Assembly (NCBI GenBank): GCA_047967505.1
Contig: CM106540.1
Strand: one strand, 5' to 3'
DNA: 64,000 nt
DNA from: Dipteris shenzhenensis
Lineage: Eukaryota; Polypodiophyta; Polypodiopsida; Gleicheniales
Below, piece by piece: positions 1 through 9,559 of the stretch. The translations under genes and the position numbers were made by a program. Under the pieces are notes generated by a model. That model worked only from the letters and a program-made list of their open reading frames with translations. It was not told the origin of the DNA and searched no databases. Position 1 is the first letter of the stretch; each line of letters starts with the position of its first letter.

Positions 1-456
1 TGTTTTCTATACAATTTTTGCAGGCAATAATACAACCAACCACATTAGAATTTTCAACATCTCCTACAATCACTATTCTCTGCCTTTGGTTGTACTTGGT
101 GATCCTCACAAAAGGAGTATTTTATTTAACTATGGATTTCATCGCACCAAATCCTTCCATGTATAGAAGTCATATCGTATTCCATAGTATGGAAACAAAT
201 CAACACTCTGTTGTACCTCCAAAGAGACAAACAATCCTTTTCTATCACCTAGAATCATAGAGTCTTGTAAGTAATATATATGTCCGTTAAATTTGAATTG
301 CACTCCAATACATATTAGAAGATTCAGTGACCAAAGTTGTGGCTTTCTTAGATCCAAAATGTGTTGAAGATATCCTTGCCATTGCCCTACATCCTCATTT
401 TGTTGATTCCTCCAAGAAAGTTTTTAGTTCATTTCTTTGTGCATAAACTTTGAGGG
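1..456. other. unrecognised left flank
   Basis: No recognisable gene. Short open frames exist on both strands but neither resembles a family I know. The stretch ends at GAGGG (452-456), the left target-site duplication of the LTR element that follows; the sequence resumes at 3639. Confidence 0.5.
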
Positions 457-833
457 TGACAAAACATGCATGCCTTAGGATCGATGGAGCGTTCTAAGGT
501 GGATGGAACCTATGTGGAGACGTGATGAAAGGAGTGCTCATGACATGTACCTCAAGTCAATTAGGTTTCAAGATAGATTAGCTTGGACTCATAAATAGAA
601 TTTTGAGTGAATGTGCATTTCTTCTACTCAACAATACATGATAGGCCTCTTATATAGAGAGTGCCCTTAGAGTAGTCAACACTTGTGGGATCCTCTCATT
701 CAAATTTCTCCTTGTGGATATCCTTGATCCACATCTCCACATCATGTAGTCCACATCCTAGGGTGGCTACTTTAATTCTTTCCTATACCATAACTTAGCC
801 TCTAATATGTGCTCATGGCACCATATCTCAACA
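457..833 (-). repeat. LTR of element F (3' LTR in element orientation)
   Basis: 377-bp direct repeat of 3271-3638. It contains a TATATAA-type sequence (read on the minus strand near 645-655), a plausible promoter TATA box. It is followed by CCTCCCC, the complement of the polypurine tract. Confidence 0.88.
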
Positions 834-1517
834 CCTCCCCTTGGTGCCACGATCCATTGGCTACCGCAAGATGGTCAGATGTGAGTTTACATTCCATCAC
901 CTCCCCTTAGTGCATACGTTGTTGAAAAAGGTGGTCAAGTGTGGCTTTTACATGTCAATACCTCCCTTGGGTGCTTTCATAGCTACTATCAGGTGGCCAT
1001 ACTTGATTACAAGAATATAGGCTAAAGGTGGAAAGGTTGTTGGTTCTCATTACTTGATGTTGATGATGTTCTCTTCTTTGCTTGATGTAGCTTGATGCAT
1101 GATGCTTTGTTCTTCCATGTGACTTAATGCTTTATGTGTGGATGCCATGTTCTGTGCTATGGTCATCTCATGCACTTGTGCTTTTGGCATGCTTTTTGCA
1201 TTCATGCGCCGCTTTTCCATTTGTTGCAAAGGTCTTACCATGAGCATCGTTTTACTTCAATGGTTGTGTCTAATTGGCAACAATGATTTTGACTTGACAG
1301 GTGCATAGAGCTCAAAAAGACGATCACTTTTTCTTTTTGGAGTACGTGCAAATTCTTCCTGGATTAGAAGTTACGGCTTGTCCAATTTTCTATGAAGAAG
1401 AGGCATTTTGATGATGTGGCAGAGGCTGTTCATATGCTACATGCAGGCCTATGCTTACAAAGGGACTATGCTTGGGTGGCATCGCTGGCTGTGCATGCTT
1501 ATGTGGTGGCATTTAGC

Positions 1518-1765
1518 CTCAGGGGGGTCACTATGTATAAACCCTCTATATCACGTGCGTTCAAGGCCTATATTTAAAAATCCCTTATCTGTAAAAGATT
1601 TGATTAATAAAATGTAACCCTTTTCTATACAAATCTGTAAATTTTTCCCAAAACTATTTTAAATAGTCCCTTATGTATATTTATTTCTGTAAATTTTAGA
1701 AATAAAAAATATCCTTCTGTTGAACTCACGTGATAGGGTTACATATGATGAGTGACCCCCCCGAG
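1518..1765. mobile_element. MITE, hAT-like, copy 1
   Basis: 248-bp AT-rich element with imperfect terminal inverted repeats of about 40 bp. The left end reads CTCAGGGGGGTCACT and the right end is the complement of CTCGGGGGGGTCACT; both ends also carry CCCT-N2-ATCACGTG further in. Flanks CATTTAGC (1510-1517) and CATGTAGC (1766-1773) look like an 8-bp target duplication with one mismatch. It has no coding capacity. A second copy lies at 52056-52302 in opposite orientation with a perfect 8-bp duplication. The 8-bp duplication and CAGGG-like ends suggest hAT; that assignment is inference. Confidence 0.75.
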
Positions 1766-3258
1766 CATGTAGCTAACCTTAACCCTACCCATGGTGGGTT
1801 GAGTTGACTAGACTTGGGTCCTATGTGCTTGCATCAAATAAGAAATTCTATGTAAATCATGAATAATAGCACTCATGTGTAGGAGAAAGTAGCACTGATA
1901 GGTGCACATGTAGCTAGCATGAATAGGGTAGAAGAAGAAGCTAGAGAATACCATGACATTGGCCTTCTCTATATTATGAGAAGATTTTTGTATTGAGTTT
2001 ATATTTTTTGAAAATAATTACCTGCTTGTATGGAGAACCCTGATTGCAGGAGATGATGACAAGAACTTTGTGACCAAATTGATGATTAGATGACCCATGG
2101 AGTGTGGATGAGGGCCTTGGATCTTACACTGGCACATGGAATGGATGATGGAGTGAGTGGTCACTAAGGCACTGAAGAAGGACTAGTGTTTTGCTAAAAG
2201 ACTACAAGTAAGGAGCGCTTTTGCACAACCACAGACCAAAAGAGTGGGCCACAAGGAAAGAAATTAAAGGGGTGGCTCTCAACAGTGGAGACAAAGGGAG
2301 CCAATCAATGAACATAGATTTGCATAGAAAAGGAGGGGACATGAGTTGCCTTTAAGCCAATGGTGATTTCAATGAGAGGCATCGTTTCTTGGTGATGGAG
2401 GCTTCACGGTGGTAGGTAGCTATGTCATTGTGCTTGGTGGTCATCTCTATTGTAGCCCATGGCTGTGTCATAGGAGGTGCACATTTTTGGAGTCGTTTGC
2501 TTTGTGCCTTGCTTGCTTGCTTGTCTAGTAGAGTTGGCTGCGAATGTTGATGCTAGTTGAAGATGCACGGCTGCTAGAGGTGCACGGCTTCAAAGACAAT
2601 CGAGCATTTATTGTGTTGTATAGGCTACCGGGGCATAGAGCCTAGATGTTCCGTTGCAGCTGCGTGGAGTGAGATCCTAGCTTGTGAGGCTTGGAGGTGG
2701 CATAGAGCGTGGTCGCGGAGTTGTCATTGGAGCAGCCCATGGATGACGTAGTGCAACCTACTAGTCTTGGCTGGTGCTGCAGTCCGGATGACGGGAGGCT
2801 GAAGCTGCCTTGCTAGGCTGGAGAGGTTGTTGTAGACTATCTTCTTGACTCTATTTGAGGATGAGCCGCCTTTTGTGGCCAGTGCTAGTTGTAGGAGTTG
2901 TAGTCCTACTTGCTTGTTGAAGCTATTTGCTTGCAGAGCACTCAGGCAATGTCGAAAATCACTATTTTTATCTCAATTCTTTCTATCACAATGATGGAAA
3001 TCTATGACGAAAAATATATATATATCTCTCATAGTCTCTCAAGAAACTCTTGACGGAAATCCTCTCACTCAGAAAGAAGAAATCTCTCTCACAATATGAA
3101 TGAACGGAATTCTTAGACATGCAATGGATGTTCTCTCAACGCAATCAACGGAAACTTTTCTCTACAGAAGTGAACTCTCACAAGAACATTCGAGAACTCT
3201 TAATCTCTCAATCACTCTCTCTCTCAAGGATCACAATGCCTCAGCGGAAGGCAAGGGA

Positions 3259-3638
3259 GCTCTGATACCATGACAAAACATGCATGCCTCAAGATCAATG
3301 GAGCGTTCTATGGAACCTATGTGGAGACATGATGAAGAGAGTGCTCATGACATGTACCTCAAGTCAGTTAGGTTCCAAGATATATTAGCTTGGACTCATA
3401 AACAAAATCTTGAGTGAATGTGCATTTCTTCTACTCAAGATTACATGATAGGCCTCTTATATAGAGACTGCCCTTAGAATAGTCAACACTTGTGGGATCC
3501 TCTCATCCACATCTCCTTGTGGATATCCTTGATCCACATCTCCACATCATGTGGTCCACATCCTAGGGTGTCTACTCTAATTCTTTCCTATACCATACCT
3601 TAGCCTCTAATGTGTGCTCATGGCACCATATCTCAACA
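3259..3638 (-). repeat. 5' LTR of element F with adjacent primer-binding site
   Basis: LTR at 3271-3638 (368 bp) is a close copy of 457-833, with small indels such as loss of about 9 bp near its start. The PBS (complement of TGGTATCAGAGC) is at 3259-3270, directly next to the LTR, as in plant Copia elements. Confidence 0.88.
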
Positions 3639-3643
3639 GAGGG

Positions 3644-4040
3644 TATCAAAAGTATCAATGTATGTTAGTTAACAAACAACCAAAAAAATCAATTAAAGCA
3701 TTAGATTTAGCACGTCTTTGAATCTTATTAATATTGTGTTATTTTCATTGCCATACTAATAACAATAAAAGTCGTGATGCCAATTCTTTGAGCACTCAGC
3801 AAATTTATAAATTAGCACCACTTATAGAGAAACTAGACATGTGATTGGGTTTGACAAATGGGATCATTCCTTACTTTTTCTCTTATTGGTATGTTTTCTT
3901 TTCCAATCGTCAAAATTTAAGATAGATTCTTGCAATTCTTCCTACAATATATCAACCAAAGAATCCAAGTGCCTCCAGGTCAGTCAGTGAATCCACACTA
4001 CGCATAATTGCAATATGTCATGTCGTTCTACATACAAAAA
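3644..4040. other. unrecognised AT-rich spacer
   Basis: Right flank of element F. No gene or repeat recognised. Confidence 0.4.
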
Positions 4041-5040
4041 TGATAATCAAATCGAACTCAATTGGATTTGCAAGGCCTAACCATTGTGTTAAACACCTTA
4101 AGTCATTGATTTTTAAAATCGACCCAAGGTTGATTTGCAGCTTGTGTGGGTGTGTCTTAGAATGTGTTTGTGTGTGTTTATAATGTCTTAGAATCTATGT
4201 GCATGTGTGAGTGATAACCAACATACATGAGAAGCAAATCAACCTAAGGTTGATTGGAAAGCTTAGAACAATGTTCTAAATGTTTTTGGGTATGGGTGAG
4301 CGATCATCAAATTGACCTAAGATTGATTTGCAAAGCGTGGCCATTGTGTTCAACACCCTATGCTACCACTTCTCAAATCAATAAGGTCAATTTGCAGCAA
4401 ATGTGTGTATGTCTTAGAATGCATTTTTGTGTGTGTATAATGTCATAGAATTAGTTTGTGTTTGTGTGAGTGATCATCAACATCCATGAGGCACAAATTC
4501 ACCAAGGCCAATTTGAAAACTCAAAACAAATTTTGAATGTCTTTGTATTTGGGTGAGTGATCATCCAATTCACCTAAGGTGGAATTGCAAAGCCTAGCCA
4601 TGGTATACTATCACTTCTCAAATCAACCCAAGGTCAAGTTACATTGCATGTGGATGTGTCGTAGAATGTGTATGTGTGTGTGTGAGTGACCGTCCATGCT
4701 AGTGTATGTGAATGATTATCAAATTGACATAAGGCCAATTTCCAAAGCCTAGCCATCGTGTTCAACACCCTATGCCATCAATTCTCAAACTAACCAAAGG
4801 TCAATTTGTAGTGTTTGTGGGTGTCTCTTAGAAAGTGTGTGTGAGGATGTCTTAGAACCTATTTCTCAAATTGACCAAGTCGATTTGCAAAGCTTGACCA
4901 TTGTGTTCAACACCCTACGCTATTTACTCAAGGTCAGTTTGTAGCTTGTATGGGCATGAATTATAATGTGTTTTTATATATGTGTGTGTGTGGTTAAATT
5001 GTCCCAAGCTTGATTTGTAGTGTGTGTAGGGTGTCATATA
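4040..5040. repeat. degenerate satellite-like tandem repeat
   Basis: A block built on the phrases 'ccattgtgttcaacaccctatg', 'aaattgacctaaggt' and 'gtgtcttagaatgtg' recurs at about 4081, 4332, 4595, 4749 and 4899. The spacing is uneven (about 150 to 263 bp), with TG-rich stretches between. I see five diverged copies. There is no coding potential; short frames here are incidental. Confidence 0.7.
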
Positions 5041-5049
5041 GCATGTGCA

Positions 5050-5120
5050 CACACGTGCATGTGTGTGTGTGTCTATGTGCATGTGCATGTGTGTGTGTGT
5101 GCATGAGAGAGAGAGAGAGA
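5050..5120. repeat. (GT)n and (GA)n microsatellites
   Basis: TG-rich tract followed by a GA run at about 5104-5120, immediately before the hairpin at 5155. Confidence 0.85.
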
Positions 5121-5154
5121 TCATCCATGTAGATATGTGTGAGTGACATTCAAA

Positions 5155-5286
5155 TTTTGCACAAAGCTTCTCCCGTGCTAGCTTTGCTTCTCCTTTGTCC
5201 TCCCCCTTCCTGCCTTCTTTGGGGATTCAATGAAGGGGGAGGACAAAGGAGAAGCAAAGCTAGAATGGGAGAATCTTTGTGCAAAA
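5155..5286. repeat. long inverted repeat (132-bp hairpin)
   Basis: Left arm 5155-5209 and right arm 5232-5286, 55 bp each, are complementary at 52 of 55 positions by eye, around a 22-nt loop. The arms contain CTTTGCTTCTCCTTTGTCC and its complement. A transcript from either strand would fold into a near-perfect stem. No TIR/TSD boundary was recognised. It could be a young foldback locus (small-RNA source) or the remnant of an inverted duplication. Confidence 0.85.
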
Positions 5287-6462
5287 CATAAAGGAGATGA
5301 GTATGACAGAAAGAAACCTTTAGAAAATAGGAGAGCTTGCATGGTAAGGGGAGCTTGCATGGCGATGGAAAAAGGATCTATTCAAAATCTTTGTACAGGC
5401 TTAGATAGAAGCCTTTACATGAGAGCAAAGAGTCCACAATGCTTGCCACAAACATAAAATCCCTTTACAACTTTGCCTCCCAACTAAAGGACATGCCAAG
5501 GGGATGAGTACCCTACTTTCATATGCCTTGAGACTTGGCATTATGGTGAGGGGTTTCCAAGGGGGATATTGAGTAAGTACTATGAAAAAGAATATGATAA
5601 ATGAAGGATATATTTAGGTGTTAAGATGATATATACAAGAGTAAGAGAGTCTTTATTTAGTTTATGTTCAACTTCATTCAGCTCACATGTTATTAAAACT
5701 AATTTGAACATTGGTTAAGCACCCATAGTGATTGAAAATTTCTTTAGGAACTAGGTCTTTGCATAGCTTCCCTGATGATAGATGACAAATTTCTCAGTAA
5801 GGAAGGTTCTTGTGTGGCTCCCAACATGGAATTAGTTTTTGTCTTAGCAGGTTCTTGTGTTACTACCAGTTGCCTTGAAGATGATGCAATAAATTGACGT
5901 GCCTTTTGATAGACTTGCTGTCACGAGCAAGTTCTTGGGTTATTGTCTCCCTTTGTAATACAAGTTCTTAAGTAACTACTCGAGAGGAGGCAGATGAATT
6001 CCTTTGCGTATGATCCTCCTGCATTGGTGCTTTTCCCTTGTCCTTGCAAGTAGGTTCTCACTCTTCTTGGCATCTTTGCAGAGTAGGTTCTTGTGTGACT
6101 ACTACTATTGCATCTGCACTCATTGATGCTCTTGTATTAATAGATTTTGGGCTCTTCTCTTGCTTCTGTGATGGAGCTGGTGTACATTTAGGCTTAGGAC
6201 AAGCATGAATGGGCTGTTGATTACTCTGGCGAGGCCTGGGTACCCATATATAAGAGTTGCCAAGGTAGTATCCCTGGATCTTGAGTAGCCTTGTGAGAAC
6301 CCATTGGTAATGTACCTTCCTTGTTGGATGGCGTCTTCTTCTCCTTTGCTATTGAAGTTTGTTGTTTACATGAGGAGGTGGCTGGTGATGGTAAGGCTTG
6401 TTGTTTAGAAGAGGGGGTGGCTTCAAATGTTGAGGTTTCTTTGGAATACAAAAATATGATTC
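5287..6462. other. no intact gene; possible decayed gag-like segment on the minus strand
   Basis: About 5.29-5.74 kb shows nothing recognisable. In 5.74-6.46 kb the phrase 'aggttcttgtgt' recurs (about 5805, 5848, 6084), translating on the minus strand to repeated VVTQEP-like segments. A 109-residue minus frame at 6221-6550 is Ser/Thr/Lys-rich. I do not recognise the family; a worn retrotransposon gag or linker is one possibility. Confidence 0.3.
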
Positions 6463-6618
6463 TAAGAGTGCTCTCAACGGAAGCAAGAACGGAAGAGGGA
6501 GAGAGAGAAACAGAGAGCCACACAAGAACCACCCTAATCTTCTTTTTCATTCATTTATATATGTGTTTGAGTATTGTACATAACCGGGGTAAAGGCACAG
6601 TGACCTTTAACCCCCACA
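6463..6618 (-). repeat. 3' LTR of copy A
   Basis: 156 bp, reverse complement of the 172-bp LTRs of element C, with one 16-bp internal deletion (lacking the 'gcacccaccaaaaa' segment). The polypurine tract complement (ACCTCCCACTTA) follows at 6619-6630. Confidence 0.88.
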
Positions 6619-6671
6619 ACCTCCCACTTAAAGGACAATGTGCCTTTAAGGGAGAAGAACCAGTGAGCGTA

Positions 6672-8798
6672 CTATCCAATGCCCATCAATACACGACAAT
6701 ACTCAAACCGCTGACTAGGTAGACTCTTCGTCAGCATATCTGTAGGGTTATCATCTGTATGAACCTTGACAAGCTCTATGCGCTTGTCCTCAAGTACCTC
6801 CCTGATGAAATGGTACCTGACCTCAATGTGTTTGGTCTTTGCATGAAAGACCGGATTTCGTGCTAGCTGAATAGCACTCATGGAATCACTATGCAATGTT
6901 GGTACACCTGTATGAATCCCCAAATCTCCCACTAGCCGATTGAGCCATGTAGCCTATGTGGTAGACAAAGCAATGCACTTCTATGCGTGAGACATCCACG
7001 ACAATGCACCACCTGCAAAGGTGAACACATAACCAGAAGTGGATCTCCTACTATCCACATGCCCTGCATAGTCTGAATCTGTGTACCCAAGTACACGCAT
7101 GTCTCCTTTACCAAAGCAGATGCACATCTCCTTGGTACCCTTCATGTACCTCATGATGCACTTAACTGCCTCCCAATGCCTCTTTCTTGGATTAGCCATA
7201 TACCGGCTAACAACTCCCACTGCAAATGCAATGTCTGGTCTAGTAGCTATCATAGCATACATAAGACTCCCAACTGCTGATGCATAAGGAACCTTGGCCA
7301 TCATGGCCCTTTCCTCATCTGATTTGGACTATCTATATGACTCAGTTTCACATATGGAGGCAATGGAGTACTCACTGCCTTCCCCCCCTCCATATTGAAA
7401 CACTGCAATACTTTTGTAACATACTCTTTTTGTGAAAGCCAAAGGAGTTTCCTACTCCGATCATGCATGATGCGCATACCAAGAATATGACCTGCAAGTC
7501 CCAAATCCTTCATATCAAAGGCCTCATGCAACTTGGCCTTTAATGCATGTAGCTCATAAGTATTCTTGCTAGCCAATAGCATATCATCCACATATAGTGC
7601 CAAGATTATCAGGCTATTATCCTTAGCCCTTTTAGTGTAGAGGCAGTGATCAATTTCACTCCTTCTAAAACCCTGGGACCGAATGAAAGCATCAAACTTT
7701 TGATACCATTCTCTAGGTGCTTACTTAAGACCATAGAGACTCTTCTTCAGCTTGCAAACTAAATGCTCTTTGCCCTTTTCTTCAAAGCCTTCCGGCTGCA
7801 CCATGTAAATTTCCTCATGCAAATCCCCATACAAGAAAGCTTTCTTGACATCCATCTGCATAAGCTCCATATCCTCTGATGCCACTGGTCCAAGCATGCA
7901 TCTAAGTGTGGTCATCTTCACAACCGGAGAGAATATCTCATCAAAGTCCACACGCTTCTCTTGCTTGAACCCTTTAGCGACCAAATGGGCCTTGTACCTG
8001 GGCACATCATCACCTGTGACTTCATTTTATAGACCCATTTACATGGCAATGCTTTCTTTCCATGTGGCAAAGAAACCAAGTCCCAAGTCTTATTCTTCAT
8101 AAGTGAACTCATCTCTGATTGCATAGTATACTCCCACTTGCGTTGATCCTCACGCATCATAGCCTCTCTGTAGCAAGAAGGCTCCCTGCAATCAGTTTGC
8201 ATCACATAGTCTACCTCTGGAACAAACTTATCAGGCAGTCTAGACACTCTAGATGATCTTCTCAAGGGCATTTCAGCTTGCTTTCCCACCTGCATATCAG
8301 CCACATTTGGCTCATCATTTCCACCAATAGATGATCCATCATCTACCCTTGATTGTATACCTGTGGGAGTACTTGGTGGTACCATTTCTTGCACATTTGG
8401 TGCATGGACAGCTTGCTGTCTATCAACATATGTAGGTGGATTCACATCCTGGAAAGTGATTCTCCTCATTTCCACATCCCTCATGGGTGCCTTATGCATC
8501 TTTTTCTCATTGAAGACTACATCATGGCTGCATATGATCTCCTTTGCTTTTGGATCCCAGAGACGATAGCCCATCTCTCCACTTTCACCATAACCCAGAA
8601 AGATGCATTTCCTAGACTTAGGATCTAGCTTCTTTCGAAGCTCTTTTGGCACATGTGCATATGCCTCACACCCAAATATATGTAAATGAGAGTAAGAGGG
8701 CTTCTTGCCACTCCATGCCTCTTCAGGAATACCACCATCCAAACTCTTACTAGGTGATCTATTGATCACATGCACTACAGTCTTCATTGCCTCAGCCC
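6672..8798 (-). pseudogene. Copia pol remnant: integrase C-terminus, RT, RNase H (copy A)
   Basis: Reading leftward: the integrase C-terminal region and linker (from 8787), then RT with the ALYVDDMLLAS active-site box near 7560-7605, then RNase H with TDSDYAGHVDSRRSTSGYVF near 7030-7090. Lesions relative to element C are a 1-bp deletion at about 8026 just before the RT domain, a stop replacing Gln after SLYGLK at about 7721, a frameshift near 7304-7320, and a stop plus deletion after GGALSWMSHA near 6930-6980. It cannot make a working polyprotein. It does keep the Gln codon and the 20-nt segment that element C has lost, so it helps to date C's lesions. Confidence 0.9.
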
Positions 8799-8945
8799 AT
8801 ATACCACTCCCCCCCCCTTTCTTATTTAATTGAAGCCCTCCTTCCCCCCTTTATCCCTAAATATTTTATTTACTTGAAGCCCTCACCCACCCTCACTATC
8901 CCTAAATATTATGCCATCATATACCACTCCCCCCTCCCCCCAACA
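8799..8945. repeat. C-rich direct duplication at the truncation point
   Basis: The phrase 'catataccactcccccc' occurs at about 8794 and 8921, with 'tgaagccctcc' and 'tatccctaaatatt' repeated between. This small C-rich tandem duplication lies exactly where copy A is cut. Confidence 0.6.
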
Positions 8946-9559
8946 ACTAATTAATACAAATAAATACTTTATGTATGATAGGACACATATTGCACCTCAA
9001 TCATCCTAGACCTCCATCTAAGGAGCTTGATATCTAGCCTCAATTATCATCCTCCATCCTAACCCTCCATTATGTTCCTCCATCTTAGCCATTGATCTTG
9101 ATCTAGATCAAGGGTCCACATTAAAAGGTGCTTGCTACTTCTTAAACTAGCCTCCCAAAGTCAAAGTTAGCCACTTGGAGCCCACCAAAGTGCATCCACC
9201 ATCCAGTAAAGCCATCCTAGGTCTTTCATCTAATCACCATCATCCACAAAATTAAAGGTACCCATGTCAGTTTATTGAGATGCAATAACACCGAATCAAA
9301 ATCTTTATGCCATGATGTCTTAGAGTCTTATCAAGTTTCATCTTGTTTCAACCATCATCGATGCCTTACATATCTAGAAAGCCTATCCTATCGATTTTTA
9401 ATTCTAAATCCTATATCCTGAATGCTAAACCTTAAACCCTTTATCCGCCCTAAAGTACTAATATAATATTATAATTAATAAGTAGATTATTAAAAAGAGA
9501 CTAATATTTATATAATTGTTGCTACTCCATCTTTCTTACAAAGGACTCTCACAAAGGAG
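8946..9559. other. intergenic, nothing recognised
   Basis: AT-rich with scattered 'catcctagac' and 'cctccatc' phrases. No coding signal. Confidence 0.4.

Larger units (their letters stand above)
457..3638 (-). mobile_element. non-autonomous LTR retrotransposon (element F)
   Basis: Two direct LTRs (457-833 and 3271-3638) both begin TGACAAAACATG and end CTCAACA. The element is flanked by the 5-bp duplication GAGGG (452-456 and 3639-3643). A primer-binding site complementary to initiator Met tRNA, seen as GCTCTGATACCA at 3259-3270, abuts the right LTR, so the element reads on the minus strand. A polypurine tract (CCTCCCC on this strand) abuts the left LTR. The 2.4-kb interior has no gag, protease, integrase or RT. 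Parts of it (about 1290-1380 and 2990-3270) match the untranslated leaders of Copia elements B and G at 46.1, 47.8 and 54.3 kb. I infer a deletion derivative of family 2 that depends on proteins in trans. A MITE sits inside at 1518-1765. Confidence 0.88.
6463..8798 (-). mobile_element. 5'-truncated Ty1/Copia element (copy A, family 1)
   Basis: The 3' LTR (6463-6618) and everything from the C-terminal integrase to RNase H align with element C at 40.99-43.37 kb. Homology stops at about 8798, inside integrase, so gag, protease, the integrase core and the 5' LTR are missing. The break joins a C-rich run. Because the 5' side is lost, a target duplication cannot be checked. Confidence 0.9.

Noticed and set aside
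6321-6722. 133-residue plus-strand frame
   Set aside because: It spans the boundary into the LTR of copy A and is antisense to the element; no motif supports it.
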